Of a stretch of DNA of 34,823 nt, positions 16,410 to 23,471 are shown piece after piece. The DNA lies in assembly GCA_016234735.1 (NCBI GenBank), contig JACRAN010000223.1, positions 1 to 34,823 on the forward strand, given 5' to 3'. Below the pieces are notes generated by a model. The model made no database searches, was not told where the DNA came from, and worked only from the letters and a program-made list of their open reading frames with translations. The stretch is from Bacteroidota bacterium (lineage in GTDB: Bacteria > Bacteroidota > Bacteroidia > Chitinophagales > Saprospiraceae). The position numbers were made by a program, and so were the translations under genes. Positions within the stretch are counted from its first letter, which is position 1, and the number at the start of each line of letters is the position of its first letter.

Positions 16410-17189
16410 TTGTCCAAGAATTTAGTCATCGTACCAACCTACCTCGAACTGGAAAACGTCGGCAGAATGATAGATGCCGTGCTTTCCCTGCCTGTGCCGT
16501 TCCACATTCTCGTCGTCGATGATGGTTCGCCAGACGGAACCGCCGAGGTAGTGAAAACCAAACGGCAGCAGCACCCCGAATCCGTTCACCTGCTGGAGCG
16601 CAGTGGCAAATTGGGCCTCGGCACGGCGTACATCACCGGTTTTTACTGGGGCCTGGAGCGGGGCTACGACTACATTTTTGAAATGGACTGCGATTTTTCG
16701 CACAACCCGACCGACTTGGTGCGCTTGTTGAAAACGCTGGAAAACGGCGCTGACCTGGTGGTCGGCTCCCGCTACGTGCGTGGCGGGAAGTGCGTCAACT
16801 GGCCTGCCGACCGACAAATTCTCTCCTACGGGGCCTCGTTCTATGTGCGCCTCATCACCTGGATGTGGGTGAAAGACCCGACTGCCGGTTTCGTCGGTTT
16901 CCGGCGTAAAGTGCTGGAAACCATTGACTTGGACAAGATAAAATTCATCGGCTACGCCTTCCAGATTGAAATGAAATTCGCAGCCTGGGTGCTGGGTTTC
17001 AAAATCAAGGAGATTCCCATCACCTTCACCGACCGCATCGAGGGCACCTCCAAAATGTCGAAGGGCATCATCAAGGAAGCCGTCTGGGGCGTAGTCCAAA
17101 TGAAATGGTGGAGCCTGACCGGCAGCCTCAAACATGCCGAGCGGCGGGCTAAGATTGTAAAAAATGAGGCTTCGCAGCGGAGCATTTAG
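16410..17189 (+). CDS. Polyprenol-phosphate mannosyltransferase (GT2, DPM1-like)
   Basis: A 259-residue glycosyltransferase family 2 enzyme that transfers a sugar, typically mannose from GDP-mannose, to a polyprenyl phosphate at the inner face of the membrane. Seen: LVIVPTYLE at the start, VVDDGSPDGTAEVV, EMDCDFSHNP (the DxD metal site), VVGSRYVRGG and the acceptor-side DPTAGFVGFR. I start it at TTG 16410 because SKNLVIVPTY is the usual N-terminus and the in-frame ATG at 16356 is buried in a hairpin. It has no C-terminal membrane domain, like the DPM1-only form. It converges on the DUF2071 gene, overlapping by 4 bases. Confidence 0.88.
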   Translation: MSKNLVIVPTYLELENVGRMIDAVLSLPVPFHILVVDDGSPDGTAEVVKTKRQQHPESVHLLERSGKLGLGTAYITGFYWGLERGYDYIFEMDCDFSHNPTDLVRLLKTLENGADLVVGSRYVRGGKCVNWPADRQILSYGASFYVRLITWMWVKDPTAGFVGFRRKVLETIDLDKIKFIGYAFQIEMKFAAWVLGFKIKEIPITFTDRIEGTSKMSKGIIKEAVWGVVQMKWWSLTGSLKHAERRAKIVKNEASQRSI

Positions 17190-17905
17190 CGGATCAACTT
17201 TCCTTTCCTGAGCACCACCTCCGAACCTTCCGCCAAAAAAACACTGTCCGGCTCCTTGTTCAAAATTTCCCCCAAGGGTGGGCCGTACATCCGCTCGCCA
17301 TCTACTTTTATTTCAAAATCTTTCACCGGGTAAAATTTCCAGGCGGGGTGCTCTACTTCGTATTCAGAGGTTTTTCCGCCACCCAATTTTGTGTAGCCCC
17401 AGAAATGTTGCGTGATAAATTCCTCGCCAGAACCTTCTGCAAAACTGGTGGGGTGGGGCAGCGCCTCCACCGAAAGTTTGTTCCAACAGCCGTTGATTTT
17501 CCACTCGTAAGCCACTTGCAACCGCTGGCCGGTTTCAGTTTTCCATTGGTGGCGCATCGGCAGCTTCACGTAATGCTCTCCGTACAATGTGTTGGCAACC
17601 AGCAAGATAGCCCGCCTCGGTACAATTTCTTTGATGAAAACGACACCCCGCCGCCACTCCCCGGCTACCCGGCGCCGCACGTAAAAACGCAGGTTCACTT
17701 CCTCGAAATTCCGGTGGAAAGGGACAGAAAAACCCAACAGTCTGGTGTCCAAAAACATAAATCCGACGAGGCTCAGGTAGCATCGGCCCTCCCAAAAGTC
17801 CAATTCCGTGTGGGCTGGCAGGTATTTTTCCAACATGGACGGCTCGACGATGTAGTTCGCCAGCACGAGTTTGCGCCATTCGGCAGTCAGGAAAACGGAT
17901 TGCAT
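17186..17905 (-). CDS. DUF2071 (YqjF-like) protein
   Basis: A 239-residue protein of the DUF2071 family, related to acetoacetate decarboxylase-like beta folds. Typical blocks are AEWRKLVLANYIVEP, SLVGFMFLDTRLLG, NFEEVNLRFYVRR and GVVFIKEIVPRRAI. The function of the family is unknown. Its stop codon overlaps the end of the glycosyltransferase gene on the other strand. It is divergent from mraZ, and its upstream region holds MraZ-box-like sequences, so division-linked control is conceivable. Confidence 0.8.
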   Translation of the reverse strand: MQSVFLTAEWRKLVLANYIVEPSMLEKYLPAHTELDFWEGRCYLSLVGFMFLDTRLLGFSVPFHRNFEEVNLRFYVRRRVAGEWRRGVVFIKEIVPRRAILLVANTLYGEHYVKLPMRHQWKTETGQRLQVAYEWKINGCWNKLSVEALPHPTSFAEGSGEEFITQHFWGYTKLGGGKTSEYEVEHPAWKFYPVKDFEIKVDGERMYGPPLGEILNKEPDSVFLAEGSEVVLRKGKLIR

Positions 17906-17985
17906 GTGAAATAGAAGTGCAAGTGGGAAAAAATTTTTGACCTCGGATATTCAGGAATAGGTTTTCGGGCGATTCTGATGCTGAA

Positions 17986-18000
17986 GTGTAAAAAAGTGGA
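17986..18000 (+). promoter_or_regulatory. Second MraZ-box-like site
   Basis: GTGTAAAAAAGTGG is an exact 14-base copy of the sequence at 18165-18178, again placing GTGTA and GTGGA ten bases apart. It lies 248 bases before mraZ and 81 bases upstream of the divergent DUF2071 gene. Confidence 0.4.
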
Positions 18001-18164
18001 AACGAATTTCTGTTCTGGTTCAAAAAACGACCACCTAACATTCAACACATCGGATTTTTTAGGTTGGGTGTTTTCAAATCACTTTCAAACACGTAAACGA
18101 ATAGCTTACAAAATGCCAAATTTCCTTTGAAGGAAAAAATGTGGAAAACTTTTTCACACTTTCG

Positions 18165-18199
18165 GTGTAAAAAAGTGGGAATTTGTGGCGGGAAGTAGA
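18165..18199 (+). promoter_or_regulatory. MraZ-box array with 10-bp period
   Basis: GTGTA (18165), GTGGG (18175), GTGGC (18185) and GTAGA (18195) recur exactly every 10 bases, directly before the -7 element. This is the layout of MraZ operators known in other bacteria, where TGGG-type repeats are spaced by one helix turn. It implies autoregulation of the dcw operon by MraZ. The upstream ACTTTTTCACAC/GTGTAAAAAAGT pair could also form a weak hairpin. Confidence 0.65.
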
Positions 18200-18207
18200 T
18201 ACTTTTG
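18200..18207 (+). promoter_or_regulatory. -7 promoter element of the dcw operon
   Basis: TACTTTTG matches TAnnTTTG, 26 bases before the mraZ ATG. The last MraZ-box repeat abuts it, so bound MraZ would block the polymerase. The whole of 17906-18233 appears non-coding and regulatory. Confidence 0.6.
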
Positions 18208-18233
18208 GAGCGTTAATTGAACTAAACAGAAAC

Positions 18234-18689
18234 ATGAACCAACTCCTGGGGGAATATCCTTGCAAAATCGACCCGAAAGGAAGGCTTCGACTGCCAACCG
18301 CCTTGCTCGACCAACTGCTGGCCGACGAGCGGGAAAGTTTTGTGGTCAACCGGGGGATGGAAAAATGTCTCGTGCTTTATCCCAAAAAAGTTTGGGATGA
18401 AAAATCCGTGCAAGTTAGCAAACTCAACGAATTCGACACACAATCCAGGCTTTTCAAGCGGGCTTTCTACCGGGGGGCCACAGCTTTGAAAAAAGACGGG
18501 GCCGACCGCCTGAATTTCCCCAACCAGCTTTTGGAATGGGCGGAAATCCTCGATGGCGAGGTGGTGCTGGCGGCGGTGGACGACAAAATCGAAATCTGGG
18601 CGGCCAAACGCTACGAAGACGAAATGAACCAGGAGCGTGACATGGCCGAACTTGCACAAATTGTCATGGGCAACCAAAACAACGGCTGA
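18234..18689 (+). CDS. mraZ: Transcriptional regulator MraZ
   Basis: A 151-residue MraZ with two AbrB-like half-domains: GEYPCKIDPKGRLRLP (DNA-binding DxxxR motif) and ALKKDGADRLNFP as its second, slightly altered copy. The ATG at 18234 gives the canonical MNQLLGEY start; an in-frame ATG at 18183 lies upstream of the promoter -7 element. MraZ forms ring-shaped oligomers that bind tandem repeats before the dcw operon. Its TGA overlaps the rsmH ATG by one base (TGATG). Confidence 0.95.
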   Translation: MNQLLGEYPCKIDPKGRLRLPTALLDQLLADERESFVVNRGMEKCLVLYPKKVWDEKSVQVSKLNEFDTQSRLFKRAFYRGATALKKDGADRLNFPNQLLEWAEILDGEVVLAAVDDKIEIWAAKRYEDEMNQERDMAELAQIVMGNQNNG

Positions 18690-19588
18690 TGTACCATCTG
18701 CCCGTACTCGCCACGGAGAGCATCGAAGCGCTCGCCATCAAAAAAGACGGCGTTTACGTGGATGCGACCTTTGGCGGCGGTGGCCACAGTCAGTTGATTT
18801 TTAATGAGTTAGGTGAAAAAGGAAGGCTTCACGCCTTCGACCAGGACGACGATTCGCTGCGGAATCTCATCGACGACGAGCGCTTCGTTTTCAACCACCA
18901 CAACTTCCGCTACCTCAAGCAATTCCTGCGCTTGCACGGCGTGAAGCAGGTGGACGGCATCCTGGCCGACCTCGGCGTTTCCTCCCACCAGTTGGACGAG
19001 CCTGAACGGGGCTTCTCCTATCGCTTCGATGCCGACCTCGACATGCGGATGAACCGCCAGGACGAGCGAAAGGCAAGCGATGTTTTGAAAAGCTATTCGG
19101 TGGAGGAACTCCAGCGGGTTTTCAGCGAGTACGGCGAAGTGCGGAATTCCCGCTCGCTGGCGCAAAAAATCGTGCAGGAGCGTGCCGTGAAGCCCATCCG
19201 CACCATCGGCGACCTGCTGGCGATGACCGGCCCGCTGGTTCGGGGGCACAAGGGCCGGTACCTCGCACAGGTGTTTCAGGCGCTGCGGATGGAGGTGAAC
19301 GATGAGGTTGGTGCATTGAAAACCTTCCTCGAATCGACCCTGGAAGTGTTGAAGCCGGGCGGGCGGCTGGTGGTGATTTCCTACCACTCCATCGAAGACC
19401 GCATGGTGAAAAACCTCCTGAAAACCGGCAACACCGAAGGCAAAATCGAGCAGGATTTTTACGGAAATATTGAGCGTCCGTTTGCACAATATATTAAAGG
19501 TGTAACCGCTCCCTCGGAAGAAGAAACAGCGAGCAATCCGAGGGCGAGAAGCGCCAAGATGAGAGTAGGAATTCGAGTTGAAAATTGA
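18689..19588 (+). CDS. rsmH: 16S rRNA (cytosine(1402)-N4)-methyltransferase
   Basis: A 299-residue RsmH (MraW). It methylates C1402 of 16S rRNA using S-adenosylmethionine. Visible: YHLPVLATESI at the start, the SAM loop VDATFGGGGHS, GILADLGVSSHQLD and GFSYRFDADLDMRM, and near the end GGRLVVISYHSIEDR. Length is normal. It is translationally coupled to mraZ. The last codons run into an AT-rich repeat that fills the gap to ftsL. Confidence 0.96.
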   Translation: MYHLPVLATESIEALAIKKDGVYVDATFGGGGHSQLIFNELGEKGRLHAFDQDDDSLRNLIDDERFVFNHHNFRYLKQFLRLHGVKQVDGILADLGVSSHQLDEPERGFSYRFDADLDMRMNRQDERKASDVLKSYSVEELQRVFSEYGEVRNSRSLAQKIVQERAVKPIRTIGDLLAMTGPLVRGHKGRYLAQVFQALRMEVNDEVGALKTFLESTLEVLKPGGRLVVISYHSIEDRMVKNLLKTGNTEGKIEQDFYGNIERPFAQYIKGVTAPSEEETASNPRARSAKMRVGIRVEN

Positions 19589-19620
19589 AAATGGATAATT
19601 GAGAATTGCTTCATTCTCAA
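19577..19620. repeat. AT-rich repeat at the rsmH-ftsL junction
   Basis: TTGAAAA-type units in tandem, then TTGAGAAT (19599-19606) pairs with ATTCTCAA (19613-19620). It begins within the last rsmH codons and ends 13 bases before the ftsL start, so it fills almost the whole junction. Confidence 0.6.
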
Positions 19621-19633
19621 TTCAAACGCAGTT

Positions 19634-19957
19634 ATGATGGCAACACAAAAAAAATCACTCGGGAGCTATCTGGAAATTGGGAGCATGGGTGCGTCCCTCG
19701 TCTTGAAGAACTTGCCTTTCGTGCTGTTCCTGAGTTTTCTTACCGTCATCTACATTGCCAACTCGCACTACGCCGAGAAACAGGTCAGGCAAATACAAAC
19801 CCTTCAAAAGGAAGTAAAGGAGTTAAAACGTCAATATAATTCGCTGAAATCCGAGATAATGTTCAAAAGCCGTTTGGCCGAAATCGGGGAAGATGTTGAG
19901 TCCCTCGGTCTTCGCAAAACGGCAGGCCGGGTCAAGCGGATTGTGGTGGAAGATTAA
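19634..19957 (+). CDS. ftsL: FtsL-like division protein
   Basis: A 107-residue bitopic protein: a short cytoplasmic N-terminus, one membrane helix (about 27-44, NLPFVLFLSFLTVIYIA) and a periplasmic coiled coil (about 48-85, with leucine-rich heptads). Size, topology and position between rsmH and the division transpeptidase match FtsL, which bridges FtsQ/FtsB and FtsWI. Sequence conservation in this family is low, so position carries much of the evidence. A second ATG one codon downstream is an equally possible start. Confidence 0.85.
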   Translation: MMATQKKSLGSYLEIGSMGASLVLKNLPFVLFLSFLTVIYIANSHYAEKQVRQIQTLQKEVKELKRQYNSLKSEIMFKSRLAEIGEDVESLGLRKTAGRVKRIVVED

Positions 19958-19974
19958 ACAAACAACAGTAGGAA

Positions 19975-20047
19975 AGGGATGAGGGACGAGGGATGAGGAA
20001 TGCCGTTTGCGGCAGATTTCATTCCTCATTCCTCGCCCCTCATCCCT
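19975..20047. repeat. 73-base hairpin of heptad units between ftsL and ftsI
   Basis: Two 28-base arms (19975-20002 and 20020-20047) are complementary with two exceptions, one of which is a G-U wobble in RNA. The arms are made of AGGGATG/AGGAATG-like 7-mers. The loop is 17 bases. It starts 18 bases after the ftsL stop and ends 8 bases before the ftsI ATG. There is no T-run, so it is not a usual terminator. Confidence 0.9.
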
Positions 20048-20055
20048 AAAAAGAG

Positions 20056-22197
20056 ATGGCTTTCAACGTCAAAAACGAAGTTCTTGTACGGGTGTACGTC
20101 GTGCTGGCAGCCGTGGTGCTGGCAGCGGTCGCCATCTTCACGAAGTCTGTGAAAATCAGCATCGTGGAAGGCGAAAAATGGCGCAGCAAAGGGCAGGAAC
20201 TCTACATCAAGGAAGTGCCGTTGGAAGCGGAGCGGGGCAACATCCTCACCGACGACGGAAGCATGTTGGCCACCTCGATGCCGTTCTTTGACATTTCGTT
20301 CGACCCAAATTCCTCGGCCATCGACACCGCCGACTGGAACCGTGACCTCGACAGCCTGGCACTTTGCCTGACCACCTACGTGAACCCCGAAATGACACCA
20401 GGGGCGATGAAGGAGTTTCTGATTCAGCAAAAAGCGGAGGGCAAACGCTACATCTCCATCAAAAAAGATGCGACGATGGCGCAGAAAGACCGCATCAGCA
20501 GCTTTCCGTTGTTCAGGTTGGGGCAGTTCAAAGGTGGCCTCATCGTGGTGCAGAAGTACAATCGGGAGCGACCGTTTCGAATGCTGGCCAACCGCACCAT
20601 CGGTTACGTGAACGGCGACTCCATCGAGGTCGGCATCGAAGGTGCCTTCAATGAATATCTCAAAGGCGAAGCCGGGACGCAACTGATGTACAAAGTGGGC
20701 GGCGGCATGTGGATCCCGCTGGAAAATCTGGCAAAAATTGAACCCAGGGCAGGGCAGGACCTCGTCACCACGCTCGACATCAACCTCCAGGACATCACCG
20801 AAACGGCGCTCGCCAAAGCGATGGTGCGCCACCAGGCCGAGAGCGGCGTGGCGATTTTGATGGACGTGAAAACCGGTGCCATCCGTGCCATGGCCAACCT
20901 CGGCTGGACGAAGGACGGGCAGCTTTGGGAAACGTACAACCACGCCATCGGCTCGGCCACCGAACCCGGCTCCACCTTCAAGCTGGCCACCATGCTGGCC
21001 CTGCTCGAAGACGGCGACATCGACCTCGACGACAGCATCGACATCGAGCAGGGGGTTACCATGTACTTCGAGGCGGAACTGAAAGACGCCTACTCCCACA
21101 CCCTGAACCGGGTGTCCGTGAAACAAGCCTTCGGAATGTCCTCCAACGTGGGCGTTTCGAGGATGGCCTACAACAGTTACGGCACGAAAAACAAGGCCGA
21201 CCGCTTCGTGGGGCATTTGCAGGATTTTTACCTCAACCAGCCGACCGGCATCGAAATCGGCGGCGAAGTGGAACCATACCTCAAAAAAGCGTACAGCCAG
21301 GAGGAAGGCTGGAGCGGCACAACGCTGCCCTGGATGTCCATCGGCTATGAATTGACCGTGACACCCCTGCAATTGCTGGCGTTTTACAATGCAGTCGCCA
21401 ACGACGGAGTGTACGTGAAGCCCTACTTGGTCAAGGAAATCCAGCAGTACGGCGAGACGCTGAAACGGTTCCCGGTCACGGAGGTGAAGGGGCGCATTGC
21501 CTCCAAAAAAGCCATCCGGCAGGCACAGCAACTCCTCGAATGTGTGGTGGACAGCAGTTGGGGCACCGCTTACGCCCTGCGCACCGACGCATACCGATTT
21601 GCCGGAAAAACAGGCACGGCACAAATCAACTACAAGCGCCTCAACGAAAAAACGAAAGTTGGCGGCTACCAGGCGAGCTTCGCCGGGTACTTCCCCGCAG
21701 ACAACCCGGTGTACTCCTGCATCGTGCTCATCAGCAAGCCGAAAGAGTCAGGCATCTACGGCGGTGCGGTGGCGCTACCGGTGTTCCGGGAGATAGCCGA
21801 CAAGGCCATCGCCTCCCGGCTCGAACTCTACCCGGTGCTGAACGACGGTGATGAAATTGCCCTGGGAAGCAAGCAACTGCCCGACTACGATGCAGGCTAC
21901 CGCCCTGATATTCAGCGAGTTCTGAAAGGATTGGGCCTCGATTATTACAACCGGGCCGACGGCGACTGGGCCGTACTGCGTACCGCCGAACCCGATTCGC
22001 TCAAGTTGATGAAACGCCCGATGGAGGACAAACAGGTGCCCAACGTAATGGGCATGGGCCTCCGGGATGCCTTGTTTTTATTGGAAAACAAGGGACTGAA
22101 AGTACAGGTGAACGGCGGCTACGGAAAAGTCCGACAGCAGTCGGTGCGGCCCGGCACGAGGGTGGCGGGGCAGACGGTGTGGTTGAGGTTGGGGTGA
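20056..22197 (+). CDS. ftsI: Division-specific penicillin-binding protein (class B) with PASTA domain
   Basis: A 713-residue FtsI/PBP3-type transpeptidase that cross-links septal peptidoglycan. One N-terminal membrane helix (about 11-28), a pedestal/dimer domain starting at ERGNILTDDG, then the transpeptidase domain: Ser306 in EPGSTFK (SxxK), S362-S-N364, and K518-T-G in AGKTGTAQ. The C-terminus (about 655-713) contains a PASTA-like domain with PNVMGMGLRDALFLLENKG. It works with FtsW, encoded downstream. A strong hairpin sits just before its start and another just after its stop. Confidence 0.95.
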   Translation: MAFNVKNEVLVRVYVVLAAVVLAAVAIFTKSVKISIVEGEKWRSKGQELYIKEVPLEAERGNILTDDGSMLATSMPFFDISFDPNSSAIDTADWNRDLDSLALCLTTYVNPEMTPGAMKEFLIQQKAEGKRYISIKKDATMAQKDRISSFPLFRLGQFKGGLIVVQKYNRERPFRMLANRTIGYVNGDSIEVGIEGAFNEYLKGEAGTQLMYKVGGGMWIPLENLAKIEPRAGQDLVTTLDINLQDITETALAKAMVRHQAESGVAILMDVKTGAIRAMANLGWTKDGQLWETYNHAIGSATEPGSTFKLATMLALLEDGDIDLDDSIDIEQGVTMYFEAELKDAYSHTLNRVSVKQAFGMSSNVGVSRMAYNSYGTKNKADRFVGHLQDFYLNQPTGIEIGGEVEPYLKKAYSQEEGWSGTTLPWMSIGYELTVTPLQLLAFYNAVANDGVYVKPYLVKEIQQYGETLKRFPVTEVKGRIASKKAIRQAQQLLECVVDSSWGTAYALRTDAYRFAGKTGTAQINYKRLNEKTKVGGYQASFAGYFPADNPVYSCIVLISKPKESGIYGGAVALPVFREIADKAIASRLELYPVLNDGDEIALGSKQLPDYDAGYRPDIQRVLKGLGLDYYNRADGDWAVLRTAEPDSLKLMKRPMEDKQVPNVMGMGLRDALFLLENKGLKVQVNGGYGKVRQQSVRPGTRVAGQTVWLRLG

Positions 22198-22199
22198 GG

Positions 22200-22245
22200 T
22201 TAGCAATTTTAAAGTCCTCGATTTCGAGGACTTTAGAAATGCTAA
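22200..22245. repeat. Long palindrome after ftsI
   Basis: TAAAGTCCTCGA (22210-22221) pairs with its exact complement (22224-22235) across a TT loop, and an outer TTAGCA/TGCTAA pair (22200-22205, 22240-22245) extends the stem. It begins two bases after the ftsI stop codon. No T-run follows, so it is a palindromic element more than a standard terminator. Confidence 0.85.
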
Positions 22246-22260
22246 GGTCAAGATAATCAA

Positions 22261-22354
22261 AAGACCCGTCCACGCCACGTTTGTCATTCCCGAAGGGAAT
22301 CTGTTCACGCCATGAGGGCAACATGACGAGGACGGGTTCTTGCAGAATGACAAA
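22261..22354. repeat. Interleaved inverted repeats
   Basis: ACCCGTCC (22264-22271) pairs with GGACGGGT (22330-22337), and TTTGTCATTC (22280-22289) pairs with GAATGACAAA (22345-22354). The two pairs are interleaved, an order that could allow a pseudoknot. A small TTCCC/GGGAA hairpin lies inside. It looks like two related repeat halves facing each other. Nothing else recognisable lies in 22198-22430. Confidence 0.65.
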
Positions 22355-22430
22355 AAACGGGGCGGTCGCAGACTTTCGACAACTGAGGGTAGAATTTTTG
22401 AAGTGGAGCAAATTGAAAGAAAATCGAAAA

Positions 22431-22856
22431 ATGAATTTAATGTTCAAAGACATACTGACCTTTATTATTGGTGCTGGTATTGGCGCTTGGGTTCTCGATT
22501 GGTTGAGGATAAAATTTGAAAAGAGGAAATTAGAGAATCTGAAACTGCACGATTTTAAAGAGAAAAGATACAAAGCGATTCTCCTTTTGATGGAAGCGGT
22601 TTTCGACTTTGATAAAAACAAGCCAAAGCTGCATTCAAATGGTAGAACTGATTTGAATACAAAAGAAGATTTGACGGACGAATTGAAGACAGAATGGAAG
22701 AATAGCTTGCTTTACGCAAGCGATGAGTTTGTAAAGAGGATGAGTGATTTTGTTAAAGAACCAAGTGAAATTAACTATTGGAAAACTGCACTTGAAATGC
22801 GAAAAGACCTTTACGGAATAAAAACAAGGCTTTCAATAGATGAATTTAAAAACTAG
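22431..22856 (+). CDS. Membrane-anchored hypothetical protein
   Basis: A 141-residue protein of no family I recognise. The ATG at 22431 gives MNLMFKDILTFIIGAGIGAW, a membrane anchor, followed by a basic RIKFEKRKLENLK stretch and a helical cytoplasmic domain. Base composition is markedly AT-rich next to ftsI and murE, which suggests acquisition. It overlaps the next gene by 17 bases and forms a pair with it. Confidence 0.7.
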   Translation: MNLMFKDILTFIIGAGIGAWVLDWLRIKFEKRKLENLKLHDFKEKRYKAILLLMEAVFDFDKNKPKLHSNGRTDLNTKEDLTDELKTEWKNSLLYASDEFVKRMSDFVKEPSEINYWKTALEMRKDLYGIKTRLSIDEFKN

Positions 22857-23460
22857 AAAAATCATTGCGAGGGAGATACTTCTATTCTTAGGATTGATTC
22901 CACTTTTGGCAATCGTCTGGACTGGATTTGAAATTTATTACTTGTTTCCAAAATCGGAAATTAGAGAATTGAAGGAGAGGAAAGCTGGTTTGCAATCAGA
23001 GATATCAAAGGTTAATACAGCATTGGAGGAAAATAAGTGCTACCGTTTTGAAGAGCTTTATAAAAAATTAGAATCAGAATATGACTTGGGAACATTACCA
23101 GAGGCCAAGAAAAAGATAACACTCAAAGAAAAGAGAGAAGCATTATTTCTGATTGCAAAAGATGATTTGGTATTTAGTTCATTTCAAGATTTTGAAGACT
23201 TCTATGGTCTGCCAGAAAAGGATTATGAAAAATGTGAACTTGAAAACCAGGAGTACAAACAAAAAATTTCATCGCTTAACAAGGAAAAGCTCGAAGTTGA
23301 TTGGCAGATAAAATTTACAGAATCAGATATAGATAAGTCATGGAGAATCAAAATGATGAAGCAATGGGGAATTGGTTATGTGTTGATTATTTATCCAATT
23401 CGAGGGATTGTAATGGTTTTGATTTGGTCAATTAGCACACTGAAAAAGCAAGAATCTTAA
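22840..23460 (+). CDS. Two-pass membrane protein with coiled coil, unknown function
   Basis: A 206-residue AT-rich gene. It has a membrane helix at each end (about 11-34 and 177-196) with a long charged, coiled-coil-prone middle (SEIRELKERKAGLQSEISKV, later LNKEKLEVDW). No family is recognised. It starts inside the previous gene (17-base overlap), so the two proteins are probably made together and may form a membrane complex. The pair interrupts the conserved ftsI-murE junction, and murE begins 11 bases after it. Confidence 0.7.
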   Translation: MNLKTRKIIAREILLFLGLIPLLAIVWTGFEIYYLFPKSEIRELKERKAGLQSEISKVNTALEENKCYRFEELYKKLESEYDLGTLPEAKKKITLKEKREALFLIAKDDLVFSSFQDFEDFYGLPEKDYEKCELENQEYKQKISSLNKEKLEVDWQIKFTESDIDKSWRIKMMKQWGIGYVLIIYPIRGIVMVLIWSISTLKKQES

Positions 23461-23471
23461 AATGGCATTGG

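Noticed and set aside
20026-21624. 532-codon open frame on the minus strand inside ftsI
   Set aside because: Antisense shadow of a certain FtsI; the translation has no domain character.
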